The position numbers were made by a program, and so were the translations under genes. The notes beneath the pieces were generated by a model that saw only the letters and a list, made by a program, of their open reading frames with translations, was not told the DNA's origin and did no database searches. From Pseudarthrobacter sp. Fe7 (lineage in GTDB: Bacteria > Actinomycetota > Actinomycetes > Actinomycetales > Micrococcaceae), in contig CP099977.1 of NCBI GenBank assembly GCA_024372495.1, forward strand, positions 3,472,001-3,536,000: a stretch of DNA of 64,000 bases, given 5' to 3'. This document shows positions 40,913 to 52,144 of the stretch, in pieces; the stretch's first letter is position 1, and every line of letters begins with the position of its first letter.

Positions 40913-41075
40913 GCACCGGCCACGTGAACGACCGGCAAACGAGCGAGCGGCTGCAAACGGCGCGTCCGGGCGCGCCGGACACCTGTTGTTCATCTTCTCC
41001 CCGGAAAATATGGGGGTGACCCAGCAGCAGGTCCCCTCCGGGGATGCACGTTCCGGCGAGGAGACAGCCAGCACC

Positions 41076-44000
41076 ATGTCAGATGGAGCAGCAGCCCCGG
41101 ACAGGTCCCGGGCGTCCGACGACGGCGGCCGGCACCCAGCGGTCCACCAGCCCCAGCTGCCCGGCGCCCTCGCGGCACCGCCGGCCAGGACGCTGGTTGA
41201 CATCCTGCACGAGACGGCCGCACGTTTTCCCGAGGCGTCCGCATTGGATGACGGCCGCACGTCGCTCAGCTACGCCCAGTTGCTGCAGGCCGTCCGGGCC
41301 ACCGGCCGCCGGCTGCACCTCGCCGGCCTGGGCGCCGGCGACCGGGTTGGCGTGCGGATCCCCTCCGGCACCAGCGAACTGTACGTCTCCATCCTGGCCA
41401 TCCTCCTTGTGGGCGCGGCCTATGTTCCCGTGGATGCGGACGATCCCCCGGAACGGGCCCGCCTGGTGTTTGGCGAAGCCGGGGTGGCCGCCGTCCTGGG
41501 GGCAGATGGTTCAGTGGAACGGGGCCCTGCGGGGGCGGGACGCAGCGGAGCGTTCAAGGGCGCCCGGCCGCCAGGACCTGGCGATGACGCCTGGGTCATC
41601 TTCACCTCAGGTTCCACCGGAACACCGAAGGGGGTGGCGGTCCAGCACCGGTCGGCGGCAGCGTTCGTCGACGCGGAGGCACGGATCTTCCTCCGGGAAG
41701 ATCCGCTCGGCCCGCAGGACCGCGTCCTGGCGGGCCTTTCCGTCGCGTTCGACGCCTCCTGCGAGGAAATGTGGCTCGCCTGGCGCCACGGCGCCTGCCT
41801 GGTACCGGCCCCGCGCGCCTTGGTCCGCACCGGCATGGACCTGGGCCCCTGGCTGATCAACCACGGGATCACTGCCGTCTCTACCGTGCCCACCCTCGCA
41901 GCACTGTGGCCCGCCGAATCCCTCGAAAACGTGCGCCTCTTGATCTTTGGCGGCGAGGCCTGCCCGCCGGAACTCGCCGAGCGCCTTGCCGTGGAGGGCC
42001 GGGAAGTCTGGAACACGTATGGCCCAACGGAAGCAACGGTGGTGGCCTGCGCGGCACCGCTGGGCGGCCGCGGACCGGTGCGGATCGGGTTACCCCTGGA
42101 CGGTTGGGACATTGCCGTTGTCGATGCGCTGGGTGTCCCGGTGCCCGAGGGCGGAACGGGAGAGCTGGTCATTGGCGGGGTCGGCCTGGCCCGGTACCTT
42201 GATCCCGCCAAGGATGCGGAAAAGTATGCCCCCATGCCCAGCCTGGGATGGGACCGGGCGTACCGCTCGGGCGACCTGGTGCGGTTCGAACAGGCTGGCT
42301 TGATCTTCCAGGGCCGCGCCGACGACCAGGTCAAGCTGGGCGGCCGCCGGATCGAGCTCGGCGAGATCGACGCAGCCATGCAGGCGCTTCCCGGGGTTGC
42401 CGGCGCGGCTGCTGCCGTGCAGACCACGGCGGCAGGCAACCAGATCCTGGTGGGCTACCTTGCGTCGGCGTCCGGAGGGGACCTGGACCTGGCAGCCGCA
42501 CGGGAACAGCTCGCGGCAAGCCTTCCCGCGGCGCTGGTGCCGTTGCTGACGGAGGTGGACGCGCTCCCCACCAAGACCAGCGGAAAAGTGGACCGGCACG
42601 CCCTGCCCTGGCCCCTGGCCGGTGCAGGCGCCGCAGAAGCAGACACTGCTCCCCTCAATCTTCCGGACGATGCCGCGTGGATCGTGGAACAGTGGACCAG
42701 GGTGCTGGGCAGTCCCGTCACCTCGCTGGACGCCGATTTCTTCGCCTACGGCGGCGGTTCGCTGTCCGCCGCCCAACTGGTGTCCGCACTGCGGGCCCGG
42801 TACCCCACCATCACCGTGGCGGATCTCTACGCCACTCCACGCGTGGGGGCCCTGGTGGAGCCTGGCGCGGCAGGTGCACCACGGCGGGGCCTCCGCTCCT
42901 GCCCGCGAGCGGACGGTGCGGCCAACTGCCAGGAAGTCCCAGGTCTTCCAGACACTGATGGGGGCGCCCCTGCACATCCTCGTGGGCATGCGGTGGCTGA
43001 CCTATCTCATGGTGGTCAACAACCTGCTGGCCGCTTTTGCCGGGTTCACTGCCGCGCCGACCGTCTCCTGGTGGTGGGTGGCTGCATCCTGGCTGGTCTT
43101 CGTCAGCCCGGCCGGTCGGCTCCTCCTGTCCATCGCCGCGGCCAGGCTCCTCCTCCGCGGTGTCAGGCCCGGCATCTATCCCCGGTCCGGCCGGGTCCAC
43201 CTGCGCTTGTGGCTCGCGGAACAGATCCAGGACCTCGCCGGTGCCATCAGCCTCGCCAGTGCGCCCTGGGTGCCCCATTACGCCAGGGCGCTCGGGGCGA
43301 AGATCGGCCGGGACGTCCAGCTTCACTCACTGCCGCCGGTCACCGGACTGCTCACGCTGGGCAGCGGAGCCAATGTGGAACCGGAGGTGGACCTGTCAGG
43401 TTGGTGGATCGATGGCGACAACGTCCACATCGGCGCCATCCACGTCGGCCGTGCGGCCAGTATTGGCGCCCGGAGCACGTTGATGCCGGGCGCCTCGATC
43501 GGGGCGGGAGCACAGGTGGAAGCCGGTTCCGCTGTGCCGGGAAGAGTGAAGGCAGGCCAGTTGGCGGCAGGCTCACCCGCCCGCAGGCAGGGCAAGGCCA
43601 AGCACACGGTGCCCGATGCCCCGCCGCAGGGACGGTTGGCCGCGAGGGCGTGGTTTGGCGGCTTCGCCCTGGCCTCGGCGGGGCTGTCCACCATTCCCTA
43701 CCTGTCCGCTGCGGCCGCCCTCTGGGTCGCGTTCACCTTCATCGAGGGCAGCACCTCACTGACCGGTGCGCTGCCCCGGCTGGCAATGGCCCTGGCTCCT
43801 GCCTCGCTGGTGTGGTTCGCCGCGAACGCGCTTCTCATCCTGGCGGCCACGCGCCTCCTGTCTATCGGCATCACGGAGGGCTATCACCGGGTCCGCAGCC
43901 GCGTCGGGTGGCAGATCTGGGCCACAGAGCGGGTGCTGGACCTGGCCCGGGACCTGCTCTTCCCCATCTACGCGAGCCTCTTCACACCGGTGTGGCTGCG

Positions 44001-45067
44001 CCTGCTGGGCGCGAAGGTGGGCAAGAACGTCGAGGCATCCACGGTGCTGCTGATTCCAAAAATGACAACCATTGGTCAGGGCGCCTTCCTCGCCGATGAC
44101 ACCATGGTGGCGTCCTACGAGCTCGACGGCGGCTGGTTGCGTGTGGCCCCGGCCAAAATCGGCAAACGGTCCTTCCTGGGCAATTCCGGCATGACCGCTG
44201 CCGGCCGCAGCGTGCCCAAGAATTCGCTCGTGGCGGTCCTGTCCGCTACTCCGGCAAAGGCCAAGTCAGGCACCTCCTGGCTGGGAAGCCCGCCCGTCCG
44301 GCTGCGGCGGACCGCCATCGCGTCCGATGATTCCCGCACCTTCCAGCCGCCGCTGCGGCTGAAAGTGGCCCGCACACTGTGGGAGCTTGGCCGGTTCCTG
44401 CCCGTCATGCTCACGGCCGGCATTGCGGGTGCCACCATGCTGGCTTTCGATTGGATCGCAGCGGCGTCCGGCTACGCAGTGGCCGCCCTGCTCAGCGGCC
44501 TGGTGATGCTGGTGGCTGGTTTCACGGCGGCCGCAGCATCCGTGATCGCCAAATGGGTCCTGGTGGGCAGGATCCGTCCCGGGGAACATCCGCTGTGGAG
44601 CTCTTTCATCTGGCGCAACGAAGTGGTGGACAGCTTCATCGAGCCTGGTCACTGCTCCGTGGTTCGCCCGGGCGGCATCAGGCACCCCGGCATTGGTCTG
44701 GTGGCTGCGGGCACTTGGGGCGAAGATCGGCGGCGGCACCTGGTGCGAAAGCTATTGGCTGCCAGAGGCCGACCTGGTGACCCTTGGCAGGAATTCCACG
44801 GTGAACCGGGGCTGCGTAGTGCAGACGCACCTGTTCCACGACCGGGTGATGAGCATTGACGCTGTTACGCTCAAGGACGGGGCAACCATGGGCCCGCACG
44901 GGGTCATCCTTCCCCAGGCCAGCATCGGCGCCGGTGGAACGGTGGGACCGGCGTCCCTGGTGATGCGCGGCGAATCAGTGCCCGCCGCGACGTACTGGAT
45001 GGGTAATCCCGTCAGTCCATGGAGCGGCCCCGGATCGCCGTCTGCCACACAACCGAAGGTCCCATGA
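41076..45067 (+). CDS. Pls/PosA-type membrane non-ribosomal peptide synthetase, frame broken twice at AGCT sites
   Basis: The corrected 1,329-residue protein has an adenylation domain (about 40-530), a carrier domain with Ser562 in YGGGSLS, and a membrane part with six predicted helices alternating with three hexapeptide-repeat-like domains. Adenylation motifs are FTSGSTGTPKG, FDASCEEMWLAW (D226), NTYGPTEATV, YRSGDLVRF and PTKTSGKVDR. By eye the ten pocket residues read D-A-E-S-I-G-T-V-V-K, resembling lysine codes. Architecture and length match epsilon-polylysine synthetase. Insertions lie at 42859-42863 and 44642-44646. The start is uncertain: ATG 41010 is in frame and 22 codons longer. The stop overlaps the next ATG. 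The product is inferred to be a short or polymeric cationic isopeptide. Confidence 0.82.
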
Positions 45068-46426
45068 GTTCTTCAGCATCAGCCGCCCGCGGCACCGTCC
45101 GCGCGGCCACCGGAACGTCCCCCGACCCGTACCTGCCCGGCGCCGGGACAACCGCGTTCCGGGTGGAGAGGTACGAACTGGACCTGGACTACCGGGTGGC
45201 CAGCAACCGGCTCAGCGGCAAAGCAGTGCTGCACGGCGTAACCTGCGCGCCGACGTCGGCCGTTGTGCTGGACCTTGTTGGTTTGCGCGCCACCAAAGTG
45301 CTGGTGGATGGCCGCAAGCCGGCCCGGTTCAGCCAGCGGGCCAGGCAACTGGTGGTCACGCCGCAAAGCCCGCTCCAGCCGGAGCAGGCCTTCACGCTGG
45401 AGGTGCGCTACGAGGGCAGTCCCCGGCCGCGCCGCGGCCCGTGGGGAGAGGTTGGCTGGGAGGAATTGACGGACGGTGTCCTGGTGGCCGGGCAACCCAA
45501 CGGGGCGCCATCCTGGTTCCCCTGCAACGACCACCCCGGGGACAAAGCCAGCTATCGGTTCATCGTCACCACTGAAGCGAATTACCGGGTGGTGTGCAAC
45601 GGCGTGCTGCAATCGCATACTGCCCGTGCCAGCCGGGAAACGTGGGTCTATGAACAAACCGAGCCCATGCCCGCCTACCTGGCCACCGTGCAGATTGGCA
45701 GGTACGTGCTGCTGGATTTGGACAGCGGACGGCACGGGACGCCGGTACCCCAGTCCGTGGCGGTCTCCCCCGCCTTGGCGGACCGGGCCCGGGCGGGATT
45801 GGCCCGGCAACCCGCAATGATGCGCACGTTCATCAACTGCTTCGGGCCCTATCCCTTCCCCGCCTACACGGTGGTCGTGACCGAGGACGAGCCTGGAGAT
45901 CCCGCTCGAGGCGCAGTCGCTGGCAATCCTGGGACCCAACCACCTGGACCTGGGGTGGGAGTCCCAGCGCCTGATTGCCCATGAGCTCTCGCATCAGTGG
46001 TTTGGCAATTCGCTGACGGCGGCCAGTTGGCAGGACATCTGGCTGCACGAGGGCTTCGCCTGCTACGCCGAGTGGATCTGGTCCGAGGAAGCCGGCGTTA
46101 TGACCGTAGCGGAACGGGCCGCGGAGGCCTGGCGCCGGTTGAAGGCGGAGGACGAGGACATCCTGGTGGGTGACCCAGGTCCTGAGCGCATGTTCGACGA
46201 CCGCGTCTACAAGCGGGGCGCGCTGGCCGTGCACGCCGTCCGGATGGCGGTGGGCGACCTCGCCTTCTTCGCCGTCCTGCAGGACTGGACCACGAGCCAC
46301 AGGCACGGCTCGGCCACCACGCAGGACTTCATCATGGCGGTAAGCAGCGCCACGGCTGTCGACGCCGAGCCGCTGCTGCACCCCTGGCTCTACGAGGAGC
46401 TGCTGCCGCCGCTTCCGTTGCCCTGA
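45064..46426 (+). CDS. M1 family zinc aminopeptidase, frame broken once at an AGCT site
   Basis: The corrected 453-residue protein carries HELSHQW and, 18 residues later, the third zinc ligand Glu in [12 protein letters not shown], the M1 pattern. The usual GxMEN exopeptidase loop is replaced by EIPLEAQSL, a variant with the glutamate kept. The ERAP-like C-terminal domain is missing, so this is a short form. No signal peptide is seen. An insertion at 45890-45894 (GAGCCTGG) splits it after VVVTEDE. Its ATG overlaps the synthetase stop as ATGA, so the two are made together. In polylysine producers a zinc aminopeptidase degrades the polymer, as I recall, and a similar trimming or self-protection role is plausible here. 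Confidence 0.83.
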
Positions 46427-47094
46427 ACGGGCGTGGAAAGGGCGACGGCGGCGGCCAGGAATGCGGGCAGCCCGGTCTCTGCAGGGCCCAGGTCCCGCAG
46501 GCCGTCACGTTCCCGGACGTCCAGCGTCGATGGTGCAGTCCGGAGTCCGTCGCTCGTCATCTTCAGCCAGGCTTCCTTGCGCGCCCAGAGCCTGGCCCTC
46601 GCCGCCGGCAGCTGATCCGGGCCGGCGAGCCGGAGCTCTATACTCTCCGCAGGCGTCAACGCCAGCGCGTCAAACCCGTCAAACCGGGTGCCGGACGGAT
46701 CCTCGACGTCGGCGCCCAGCCGGGTTTCCGGGGAAGCATCCACCACAGCCGCCAGCAGTGTCCAGCCGGCAGCCTTGGAGAGGCTCAACGCCAGCGGCAG
46801 GCGGACGCCCCGATAGGTGTAACCCGGCCTGCCGTGGCCCAGTTCCGGTCCGGCTCCGCAGCGCGGGCAACTGTATGCCGTGCAAAGGTCAGTGACGGGA
46901 ACCGACATCAGCTCGGCCGCAAAGACCCGCTGGGCAACGCGGCCGGCAAGGAACCTGGCGCCGGCAGCAGGTGCCATGGCCCTGGCCCGCGCCAGTTCGA
47001 CGCCGTCCAGGAACCGTTCGGCATCCCTCTGCACTGTCCCGGCTTCCCCGGACAGCGAGAAGGGCGGGATGGCGCGCACTTCGCATACCGCCAT
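46390..47094 (-). CDS. 4'-phosphopantetheinyl transferase (Sfp type)
   Basis: This 234-residue enzyme attaches the phosphopantetheine arm to carrier-domain serines. [11 protein letters not shown] and [15 protein letters not shown] are the two magnesium and CoA motifs of Sfp-type transferases. [15 protein letters not shown] is a cysteine-containing insert common in actinobacterial members. It converges with the aminopeptidase and overlaps its 3' end by 37 bases. Its natural partner is the carrier domain of the synthetase two genes away. The direction of transcription is opposite, so the two are not one operon. Confidence 0.85.
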   Translation of the reverse strand: MAVCEVRAIPPFSLSGEAGTVQRDAERFLDGVELARARAMAPAAGARFLAGRVAQRVFAAELMSVPVTDLCTAYSCPRCGAGPELGHGRPGYTYRGVRLPLALSLSKAAGWTLLAAVVDASPETRLGADVEDPSGTRFDGFDALALTPAESIELRLAGPDQLPAARARLWARKEAWLKMTSDGLRTAPSTLDVRERDGLRDLGPAETGLPAFLAAAVALSTPVQGNGSGGSSSS

Positions 47095-47125
47095 GACCCG
47101 CCCTTCCTGAAAGCGCGCAGGGAAC

Positions 47126-49669
47126 CTAGCGCTGCACGGCTCCGAAGCGCTCAGCGGCTAGTGCCACAGCATTTTCACGCGCTGCCGAGGCCTCATCTGC
47201 GGTGAGGGTCCGGTCGGCGGCCCGGAACCGGAGCCCGAAGGCCAGCGACTTCCTGCCGTCCTCGATGCCCTTGCCCGCGTAGACATCGAACAGCGCCACG
47301 TCTTCCAGCAGGCTCGCCGGCCCCTTCGCGCAGCGCGGCAAGGACGTCGGCTGCAGGCACCTCCGCGGGAACCACGAGCGCCACGTCCTGGGTTGCCACG
47401 GGGAAGGTGGAGAGGTGGCGGGCCACGATCACGTCCGGTGCGGCTTCAAACAGGGCGTCGGCGTTGAGTTCCAGTGCCACCGAGCGGGCGGGCATGTCCG
47501 ACGCCGCGAGCAGCTTGGGGTGCAGTTCGCCGGCGTAGCCAACGGTCTCCCCGTGCGCAACGCCAGCCTGGCGGTGCGGCCCGGGTGGAATGCCTGGTGG
47601 CTGCCCTGGCTCACCACCAGGTCCACGCCGAGGACGTCCCCTGCAATGCGGGCGACGTCCAGCGCATCGGCCCAGTCCCACGCTCGGGGCGTGTGGGCGG
47701 CGGCTGCCGGGGAATCGTGGCCGGTGAACACCGCGGCGACGTGGAACGGCTGGTCCGGGACGCCGTCGTACAGCGCATCCAGCACCTCATCGGAGGGCTT
47801 GGCGCCCAGCGGCGGGATGGCTGCGGTGCCCATGGTCGCGTCGGGCAGGAACACCAGGCCCGATTCGAACAGGGCGAGGTCGCGGAAGCCACGGGAGTGG
47901 TTCCGCTTGGCCACCTCGATCAGCCCGGGCAGGATGGAGGTTCGCAGATAGCCCTGCTCCTCGCTGATGGGGTTGGCGAGCTTGATGGCAGTGCGCGCGG
48001 CACCCTGCTCGGCAGTACCAAAGGTGTCGTTGGCGGCCTTGGACACGAACGGGTAGGACAGGACCTCGGTGAGCCCGGCGTCCGCCAGGGCCTGGATGAG
48101 GCGCCGGCGCTGCTGCTGGACCCGGGTGAGGCCGCGGCCCGGCGGGGCCACCGGCAGCGTGGCGGGGATATTGTCGTAGCCCACCAGCCGGGCAATCTCC
48201 TCCGTCAGGTCTTCCTTGGTTTCCAGGTCGCTGCGCCAACTCGGCGGTGTAACGGTCCACCCGGCGTCGTTCTTCACCACCGCGGCGCCCAGGTCCTCAA
48301 GGGACGTGACGATCTGGCTGTCAGTGAAGTCGATGCCGATGCGCGCGGCGGCAAAGCCGGCGGGCAGGTCAATGGTGATGGTTTCCGGGGCGGTGCCAAC
48401 ATCGGTTCCCGCGTCGTCCGCGGTGCCGCCGGCCAGTTCCACCAGGAGGTCCACCACGCGCTGGGCGGCGATGCCTGCCACCTGCCAGTCGACGCCGCGC
48501 TCGAAGCGCTTGGACGCCTCGGACGGCAGCTTGTGCCGGCGCCGCGACCGCCCGATGGACACGTCGTCGAAGTGCGCCGCCTCAACCAGGATGTTCGACG
48601 TCGAATCGCTCACCTCAGTGGCCGCACCGCCCATGACGCCCGCGATGCCGATGGCGCCGGAGTTGTCGGTGATGAGCAGGTCCTCGGCGTCAAGGCTGCG
48701 TTCCCTGTCGTCCAGGGTGGTGATCTTTTCTCCTGCGGATGCGCGGCGCACCACGATGTCGCCGGAAAGCTTGTCCAGGTCGTAGCAGTGCGTGGGCTGG
48801 CCCAGCTCGAACATGACGTAGTTGGAGATGTCCACCGGCAGCGAGATGGAGCGGACCCCTGCCAGCCGGAGCCGCGAGACCATCCATGGCGGGGTGGGGC
48901 GGGTGGCGTCCACGCCGCGGACGGTGCGGGCCACAAAGCGGTCGCAGCCAGGCTTGCCGTAGATGGGGGCGTCGTCGTTGAGCTTGACGCCGTAGCCGCC
49001 GGAGAGTTCTGCCGGAGCCTGGACCTTGCCGGCCGGGTCGGTGAAGGCGGTGCCGGTGGCGTGCGCGTATTCACGGGCCACGCCACGGATGGAGAAGGCG
49101 TAGCCGCGGTCCGGGGTGACGTTGATTTCGGCCGCCTGGTCATACAGGCCCAGGAGCTCCATGGCGTCGGTGCCGATTTCCGGGTCAAGCCCGATGCGGG
49201 ACAGCACCAGGATGCCGTCATGGTCCTCGCCGATGCCCAGTTCGCGGACGGAGGCGATCATGCCTGCGGAGAGGTGGCCGTAGGTCTTGCGGGCCGAGAT
49301 GTGGAAGTCGCCGGGCAGCACGGCGCCCGGAAGCGTGACTACTACCTTGTCGCCCTCAACAAAGTTGTGCGCGCCGCAGATGATGCCCTGCACACCGGAG
49401 GGGTCGATTCCTTCTCCGGTGAGGGTCTGTTCCTGTCCTTCGGGGACGACGCGGACCTGGCACCAGTTGATGGTCTTGCCGTTGGTCTGCGGTTCCTTGA
49501 CCAGGCTCAGGACCTGGCCCACCACCACGGGCCCCCGCAGGGTGTCCGTGGGGCGGTGGACCGCTTCCTCTTCGAAGCCGACCTTGACCAGCTCGGCCAT
49601 GACGTCTTCGGCCGTTGCTTCGGCCGGTACTGCCGCGAATTCACGCAGCCAGGAAAGTGGGATACGCAC
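47126..49669 (-). CDS. pheT: phenylalanyl-tRNA synthetase beta subunit, frame broken twice
   Basis: PheT is the large subunit of the tetrameric enzyme charging tRNA-Phe. Corrected length is 847 residues. The N-terminus is [16 protein letters not shown], followed by a tRNA-binding EMAP-like domain, B3/B4 editing domain ([17 protein letters not shown]), B5 domain and the anticodon-binding FDX-ACB domain at the C-terminus. Indels are a lost base in CCCC at 47549-47552 and AGGCT at 47310-47314. They cancel in length. GTG 49669 starts two bases after the pheS stop. Confidence 0.93.
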
Positions 49670-49671
49670 TG

Positions 49672-50734
<1,063 letters not shown>

Positions 50735-50755
50735 CTACTGTTCTTAGCTACGAGT

Positions 50756-50784
50756 CGTGGCTGCCGGCAGGCGGGGCAGCCACG
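50756..50784 (-). promoter_or_regulatory. hairpin in the pheS leader
   Basis: CGTGGCTGCC pairs perfectly with GGCAGCCACG around a nine-base loop, 22 bases upstream of the pheS start. There is no T tract and I see no phenylalanine-rich leader peptide or T-box. Its role is open; it may only shield the ribosome site. Confidence 0.35.
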
Positions 50785-50935
50785 CGCGGTTTCCCGCCCG
50801 GCGCGTCCGTCGCTGGCAGGTCATGGATGAATGCGCTGAACGTCAGTGTCATTCAATGACCAGGTCAGGGCTCGCCGGCAGGACCGGCGGCCACTGCCCT
50901 CCAGTCTAGTAGAACCCTCCGGCTACCATGGCCTC

Positions 50936-51388
50936 ATGACTTTGCGGCAGAGCGCGGGTTCCCTTCACGGCCCGACGACGGCCCAGCGGCTCAGGCAGGC
51001 AGCGAACCTCCTCAACGGGAGCACCTTTGCCGGGCTCGCCGTCGCCCTGGCCGCCCGGACGCGGATCAGCCGGGGTCCCGGCGGGTTGGTCATCGCGGCC
51101 GGCTACCGCTGGCGGCTGCCGTTCGCCGGCGCCTACACTCTGGGCAATGTGGTGCTGTGCCGCAGCACGGCCGCGGAGCTTTTGTCCCGGCCCGCACTCC
51201 TGGGACACGAGGAACGGCACTGCAGCCAGTACGCGTGGTGCCTGGGGTTGCCCTTCATCCCGTTGTACCTGGCGGCCGCCGGGTGGTCGGTGCTTCGGAC
51301 CGGGAATCCTGGGACGGCCAACGTCTTTGAACGTCGGGCGGGACTGGCTGCCGGCGGCTATCCGCTCACCGCGGGGAGGCACGTGTAA
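50936..51388 (+). CDS. small HExxH protein of unknown function
   Basis: This 150-residue protein starts MTLRQSAGSLHGPTTAQ and has a compact middle, GHEERHCSQYAWCLGLPF, that contains a HExxH zinc-protease-like motif (HEERH). A hydrophobic stretch (PFIPLYLAAAGW) and NVFERRAGLAAGGY follow, with a glutamate that could be a third ligand. I know no function. Similar short proteins with this motif occur in actinobacteria. ATG 50936 is preferred; an in-frame ATG 30 codons upstream would overlap the pheS promoter region. Confidence 0.6.
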   Translation: MTLRQSAGSLHGPTTAQRLRQAANLLNGSTFAGLAVALAARTRISRGPGGLVIAAGYRWRLPFAGAYTLGNVVLCRSTAAELLSRPALLGHEERHCSQYAWCLGLPFIPLYLAAAGWSVLRTGNPGTANVFERRAGLAAGGYPLTAGRHV

Positions 51389-51411
51389 TAGACAAGGAAT
51401 CGAACGCCCGC

Positions 51412-52050
51412 GTGGATCCGGGGACAGTCACCGTGACGGGGACCGGATGGGCTGAAGCCGCCCCAGACCTGATGCTGGTCTCCATAGCAGTGGAGTGCCG
51501 TGCCGAATCCGCAGCGGAAGCATATGCCGCCGCAGGAAAGGGCCTGGCGGTCGTTGGCTCGGTCCTCCGCAGCCGTGGCGTTGCCCCGGACGATATCCGT
51601 TCGGCCGGCCTGTCCGTCCGGGCCGACCTCGCCTGGCGGGACGGCGAAGGCCAACGGCTGGTGGGCTATGTGGCGTCCAGCAGCCTTGCGGTCAGGCTGC
51701 GGGACCTCGGCAGCGCGTCCGCGGCCGTCTCCGAAGCCGTCCGTGCCGCCGGGGACAATGTCCGCTTGAACAACCTGACGCTGGTAATTTCCGACGATTC
51801 CGAGGTCCGGGCACAGGCCCGTGACGCCGCCTGGCAGGACGCCCTCCGCTCGGCCGGACAGTATGCCGCGTTGGCGTCGGCCAGTTTGGGAAGGGTCCTG
51901 TCCGTGACGGACCGGCAAGCGGCACCGGGACCGGTGCCGCTTGCCGGGCTGCAGCGGGCATCCGCTGCTGACGCCCCGTCGGTTGAACCGGGCGCGAACT
52001 GGGTGGAGGCAGCCGTCACCGCCACATGGGAGTTGACGCACCGGCAGTAA
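51412..52050 (+). CDS. SIMPL-domain protein (DUF541)
   Basis: This 212-residue protein has the SIMPL fold opening VTVTGTGWAEAAPDLMLVSIAV and the characteristic VGYVASSSLAVRLRDL and NVRLNNLTLVISDD repeats. Family members include periplasmic or membrane proteins of unclear role. No signal peptide is seen here, so it is probably cytosolic. GTG 51412 follows AAGGAA and lies 23 bases after the HExxH gene. Confidence 0.75.
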   Translation: MDPGTVTVTGTGWAEAAPDLMLVSIAVECRAESAAEAYAAAGKGLAVVGSVLRSRGVAPDDIRSAGLSVRADLAWRDGEGQRLVGYVASSSLAVRLRDLGSASAAVSEAVRAAGDNVRLNNLTLVISDDSEVRAQARDAAWQDALRSAGQYAALASASLGRVLSVTDRQAAPGPVPLAGLQRASAADAPSVEPGANWVEAAVTATWELTHRQ

Positions 52051-52128
52051 CGGGAAGTTGCTGGATCTCCAGGCTGTGCCAGCGAAGTTTGCTGGCGGGT
52101 GTTGGCCGCGCGGCGCCTTGACTTAAAT

Positions 52129-52144
52129 TCGAACATGTTTTCGA
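52129..52144 (+). promoter_or_regulatory. LexA-like SOS box
   Basis: TCGAACATGTTTTCGA matches the actinobacterial SOS box TCGAAC-N4-GTTCGA at 11 of 12 fixed positions. It overlaps the region just downstream of a TTGACT -35-like box (52118-52123) and abuts the start of the radical SAM gene. Repression by LexA is a strong inference. Confidence 0.7.

Noticed and set aside
50735..50935. T-box or phenylalanine attenuator before pheS
   Set aside because: No T-box core, no Phe-rich leader peptide and no terminator-type hairpin with a T tract were found. Only a short hairpin is present.
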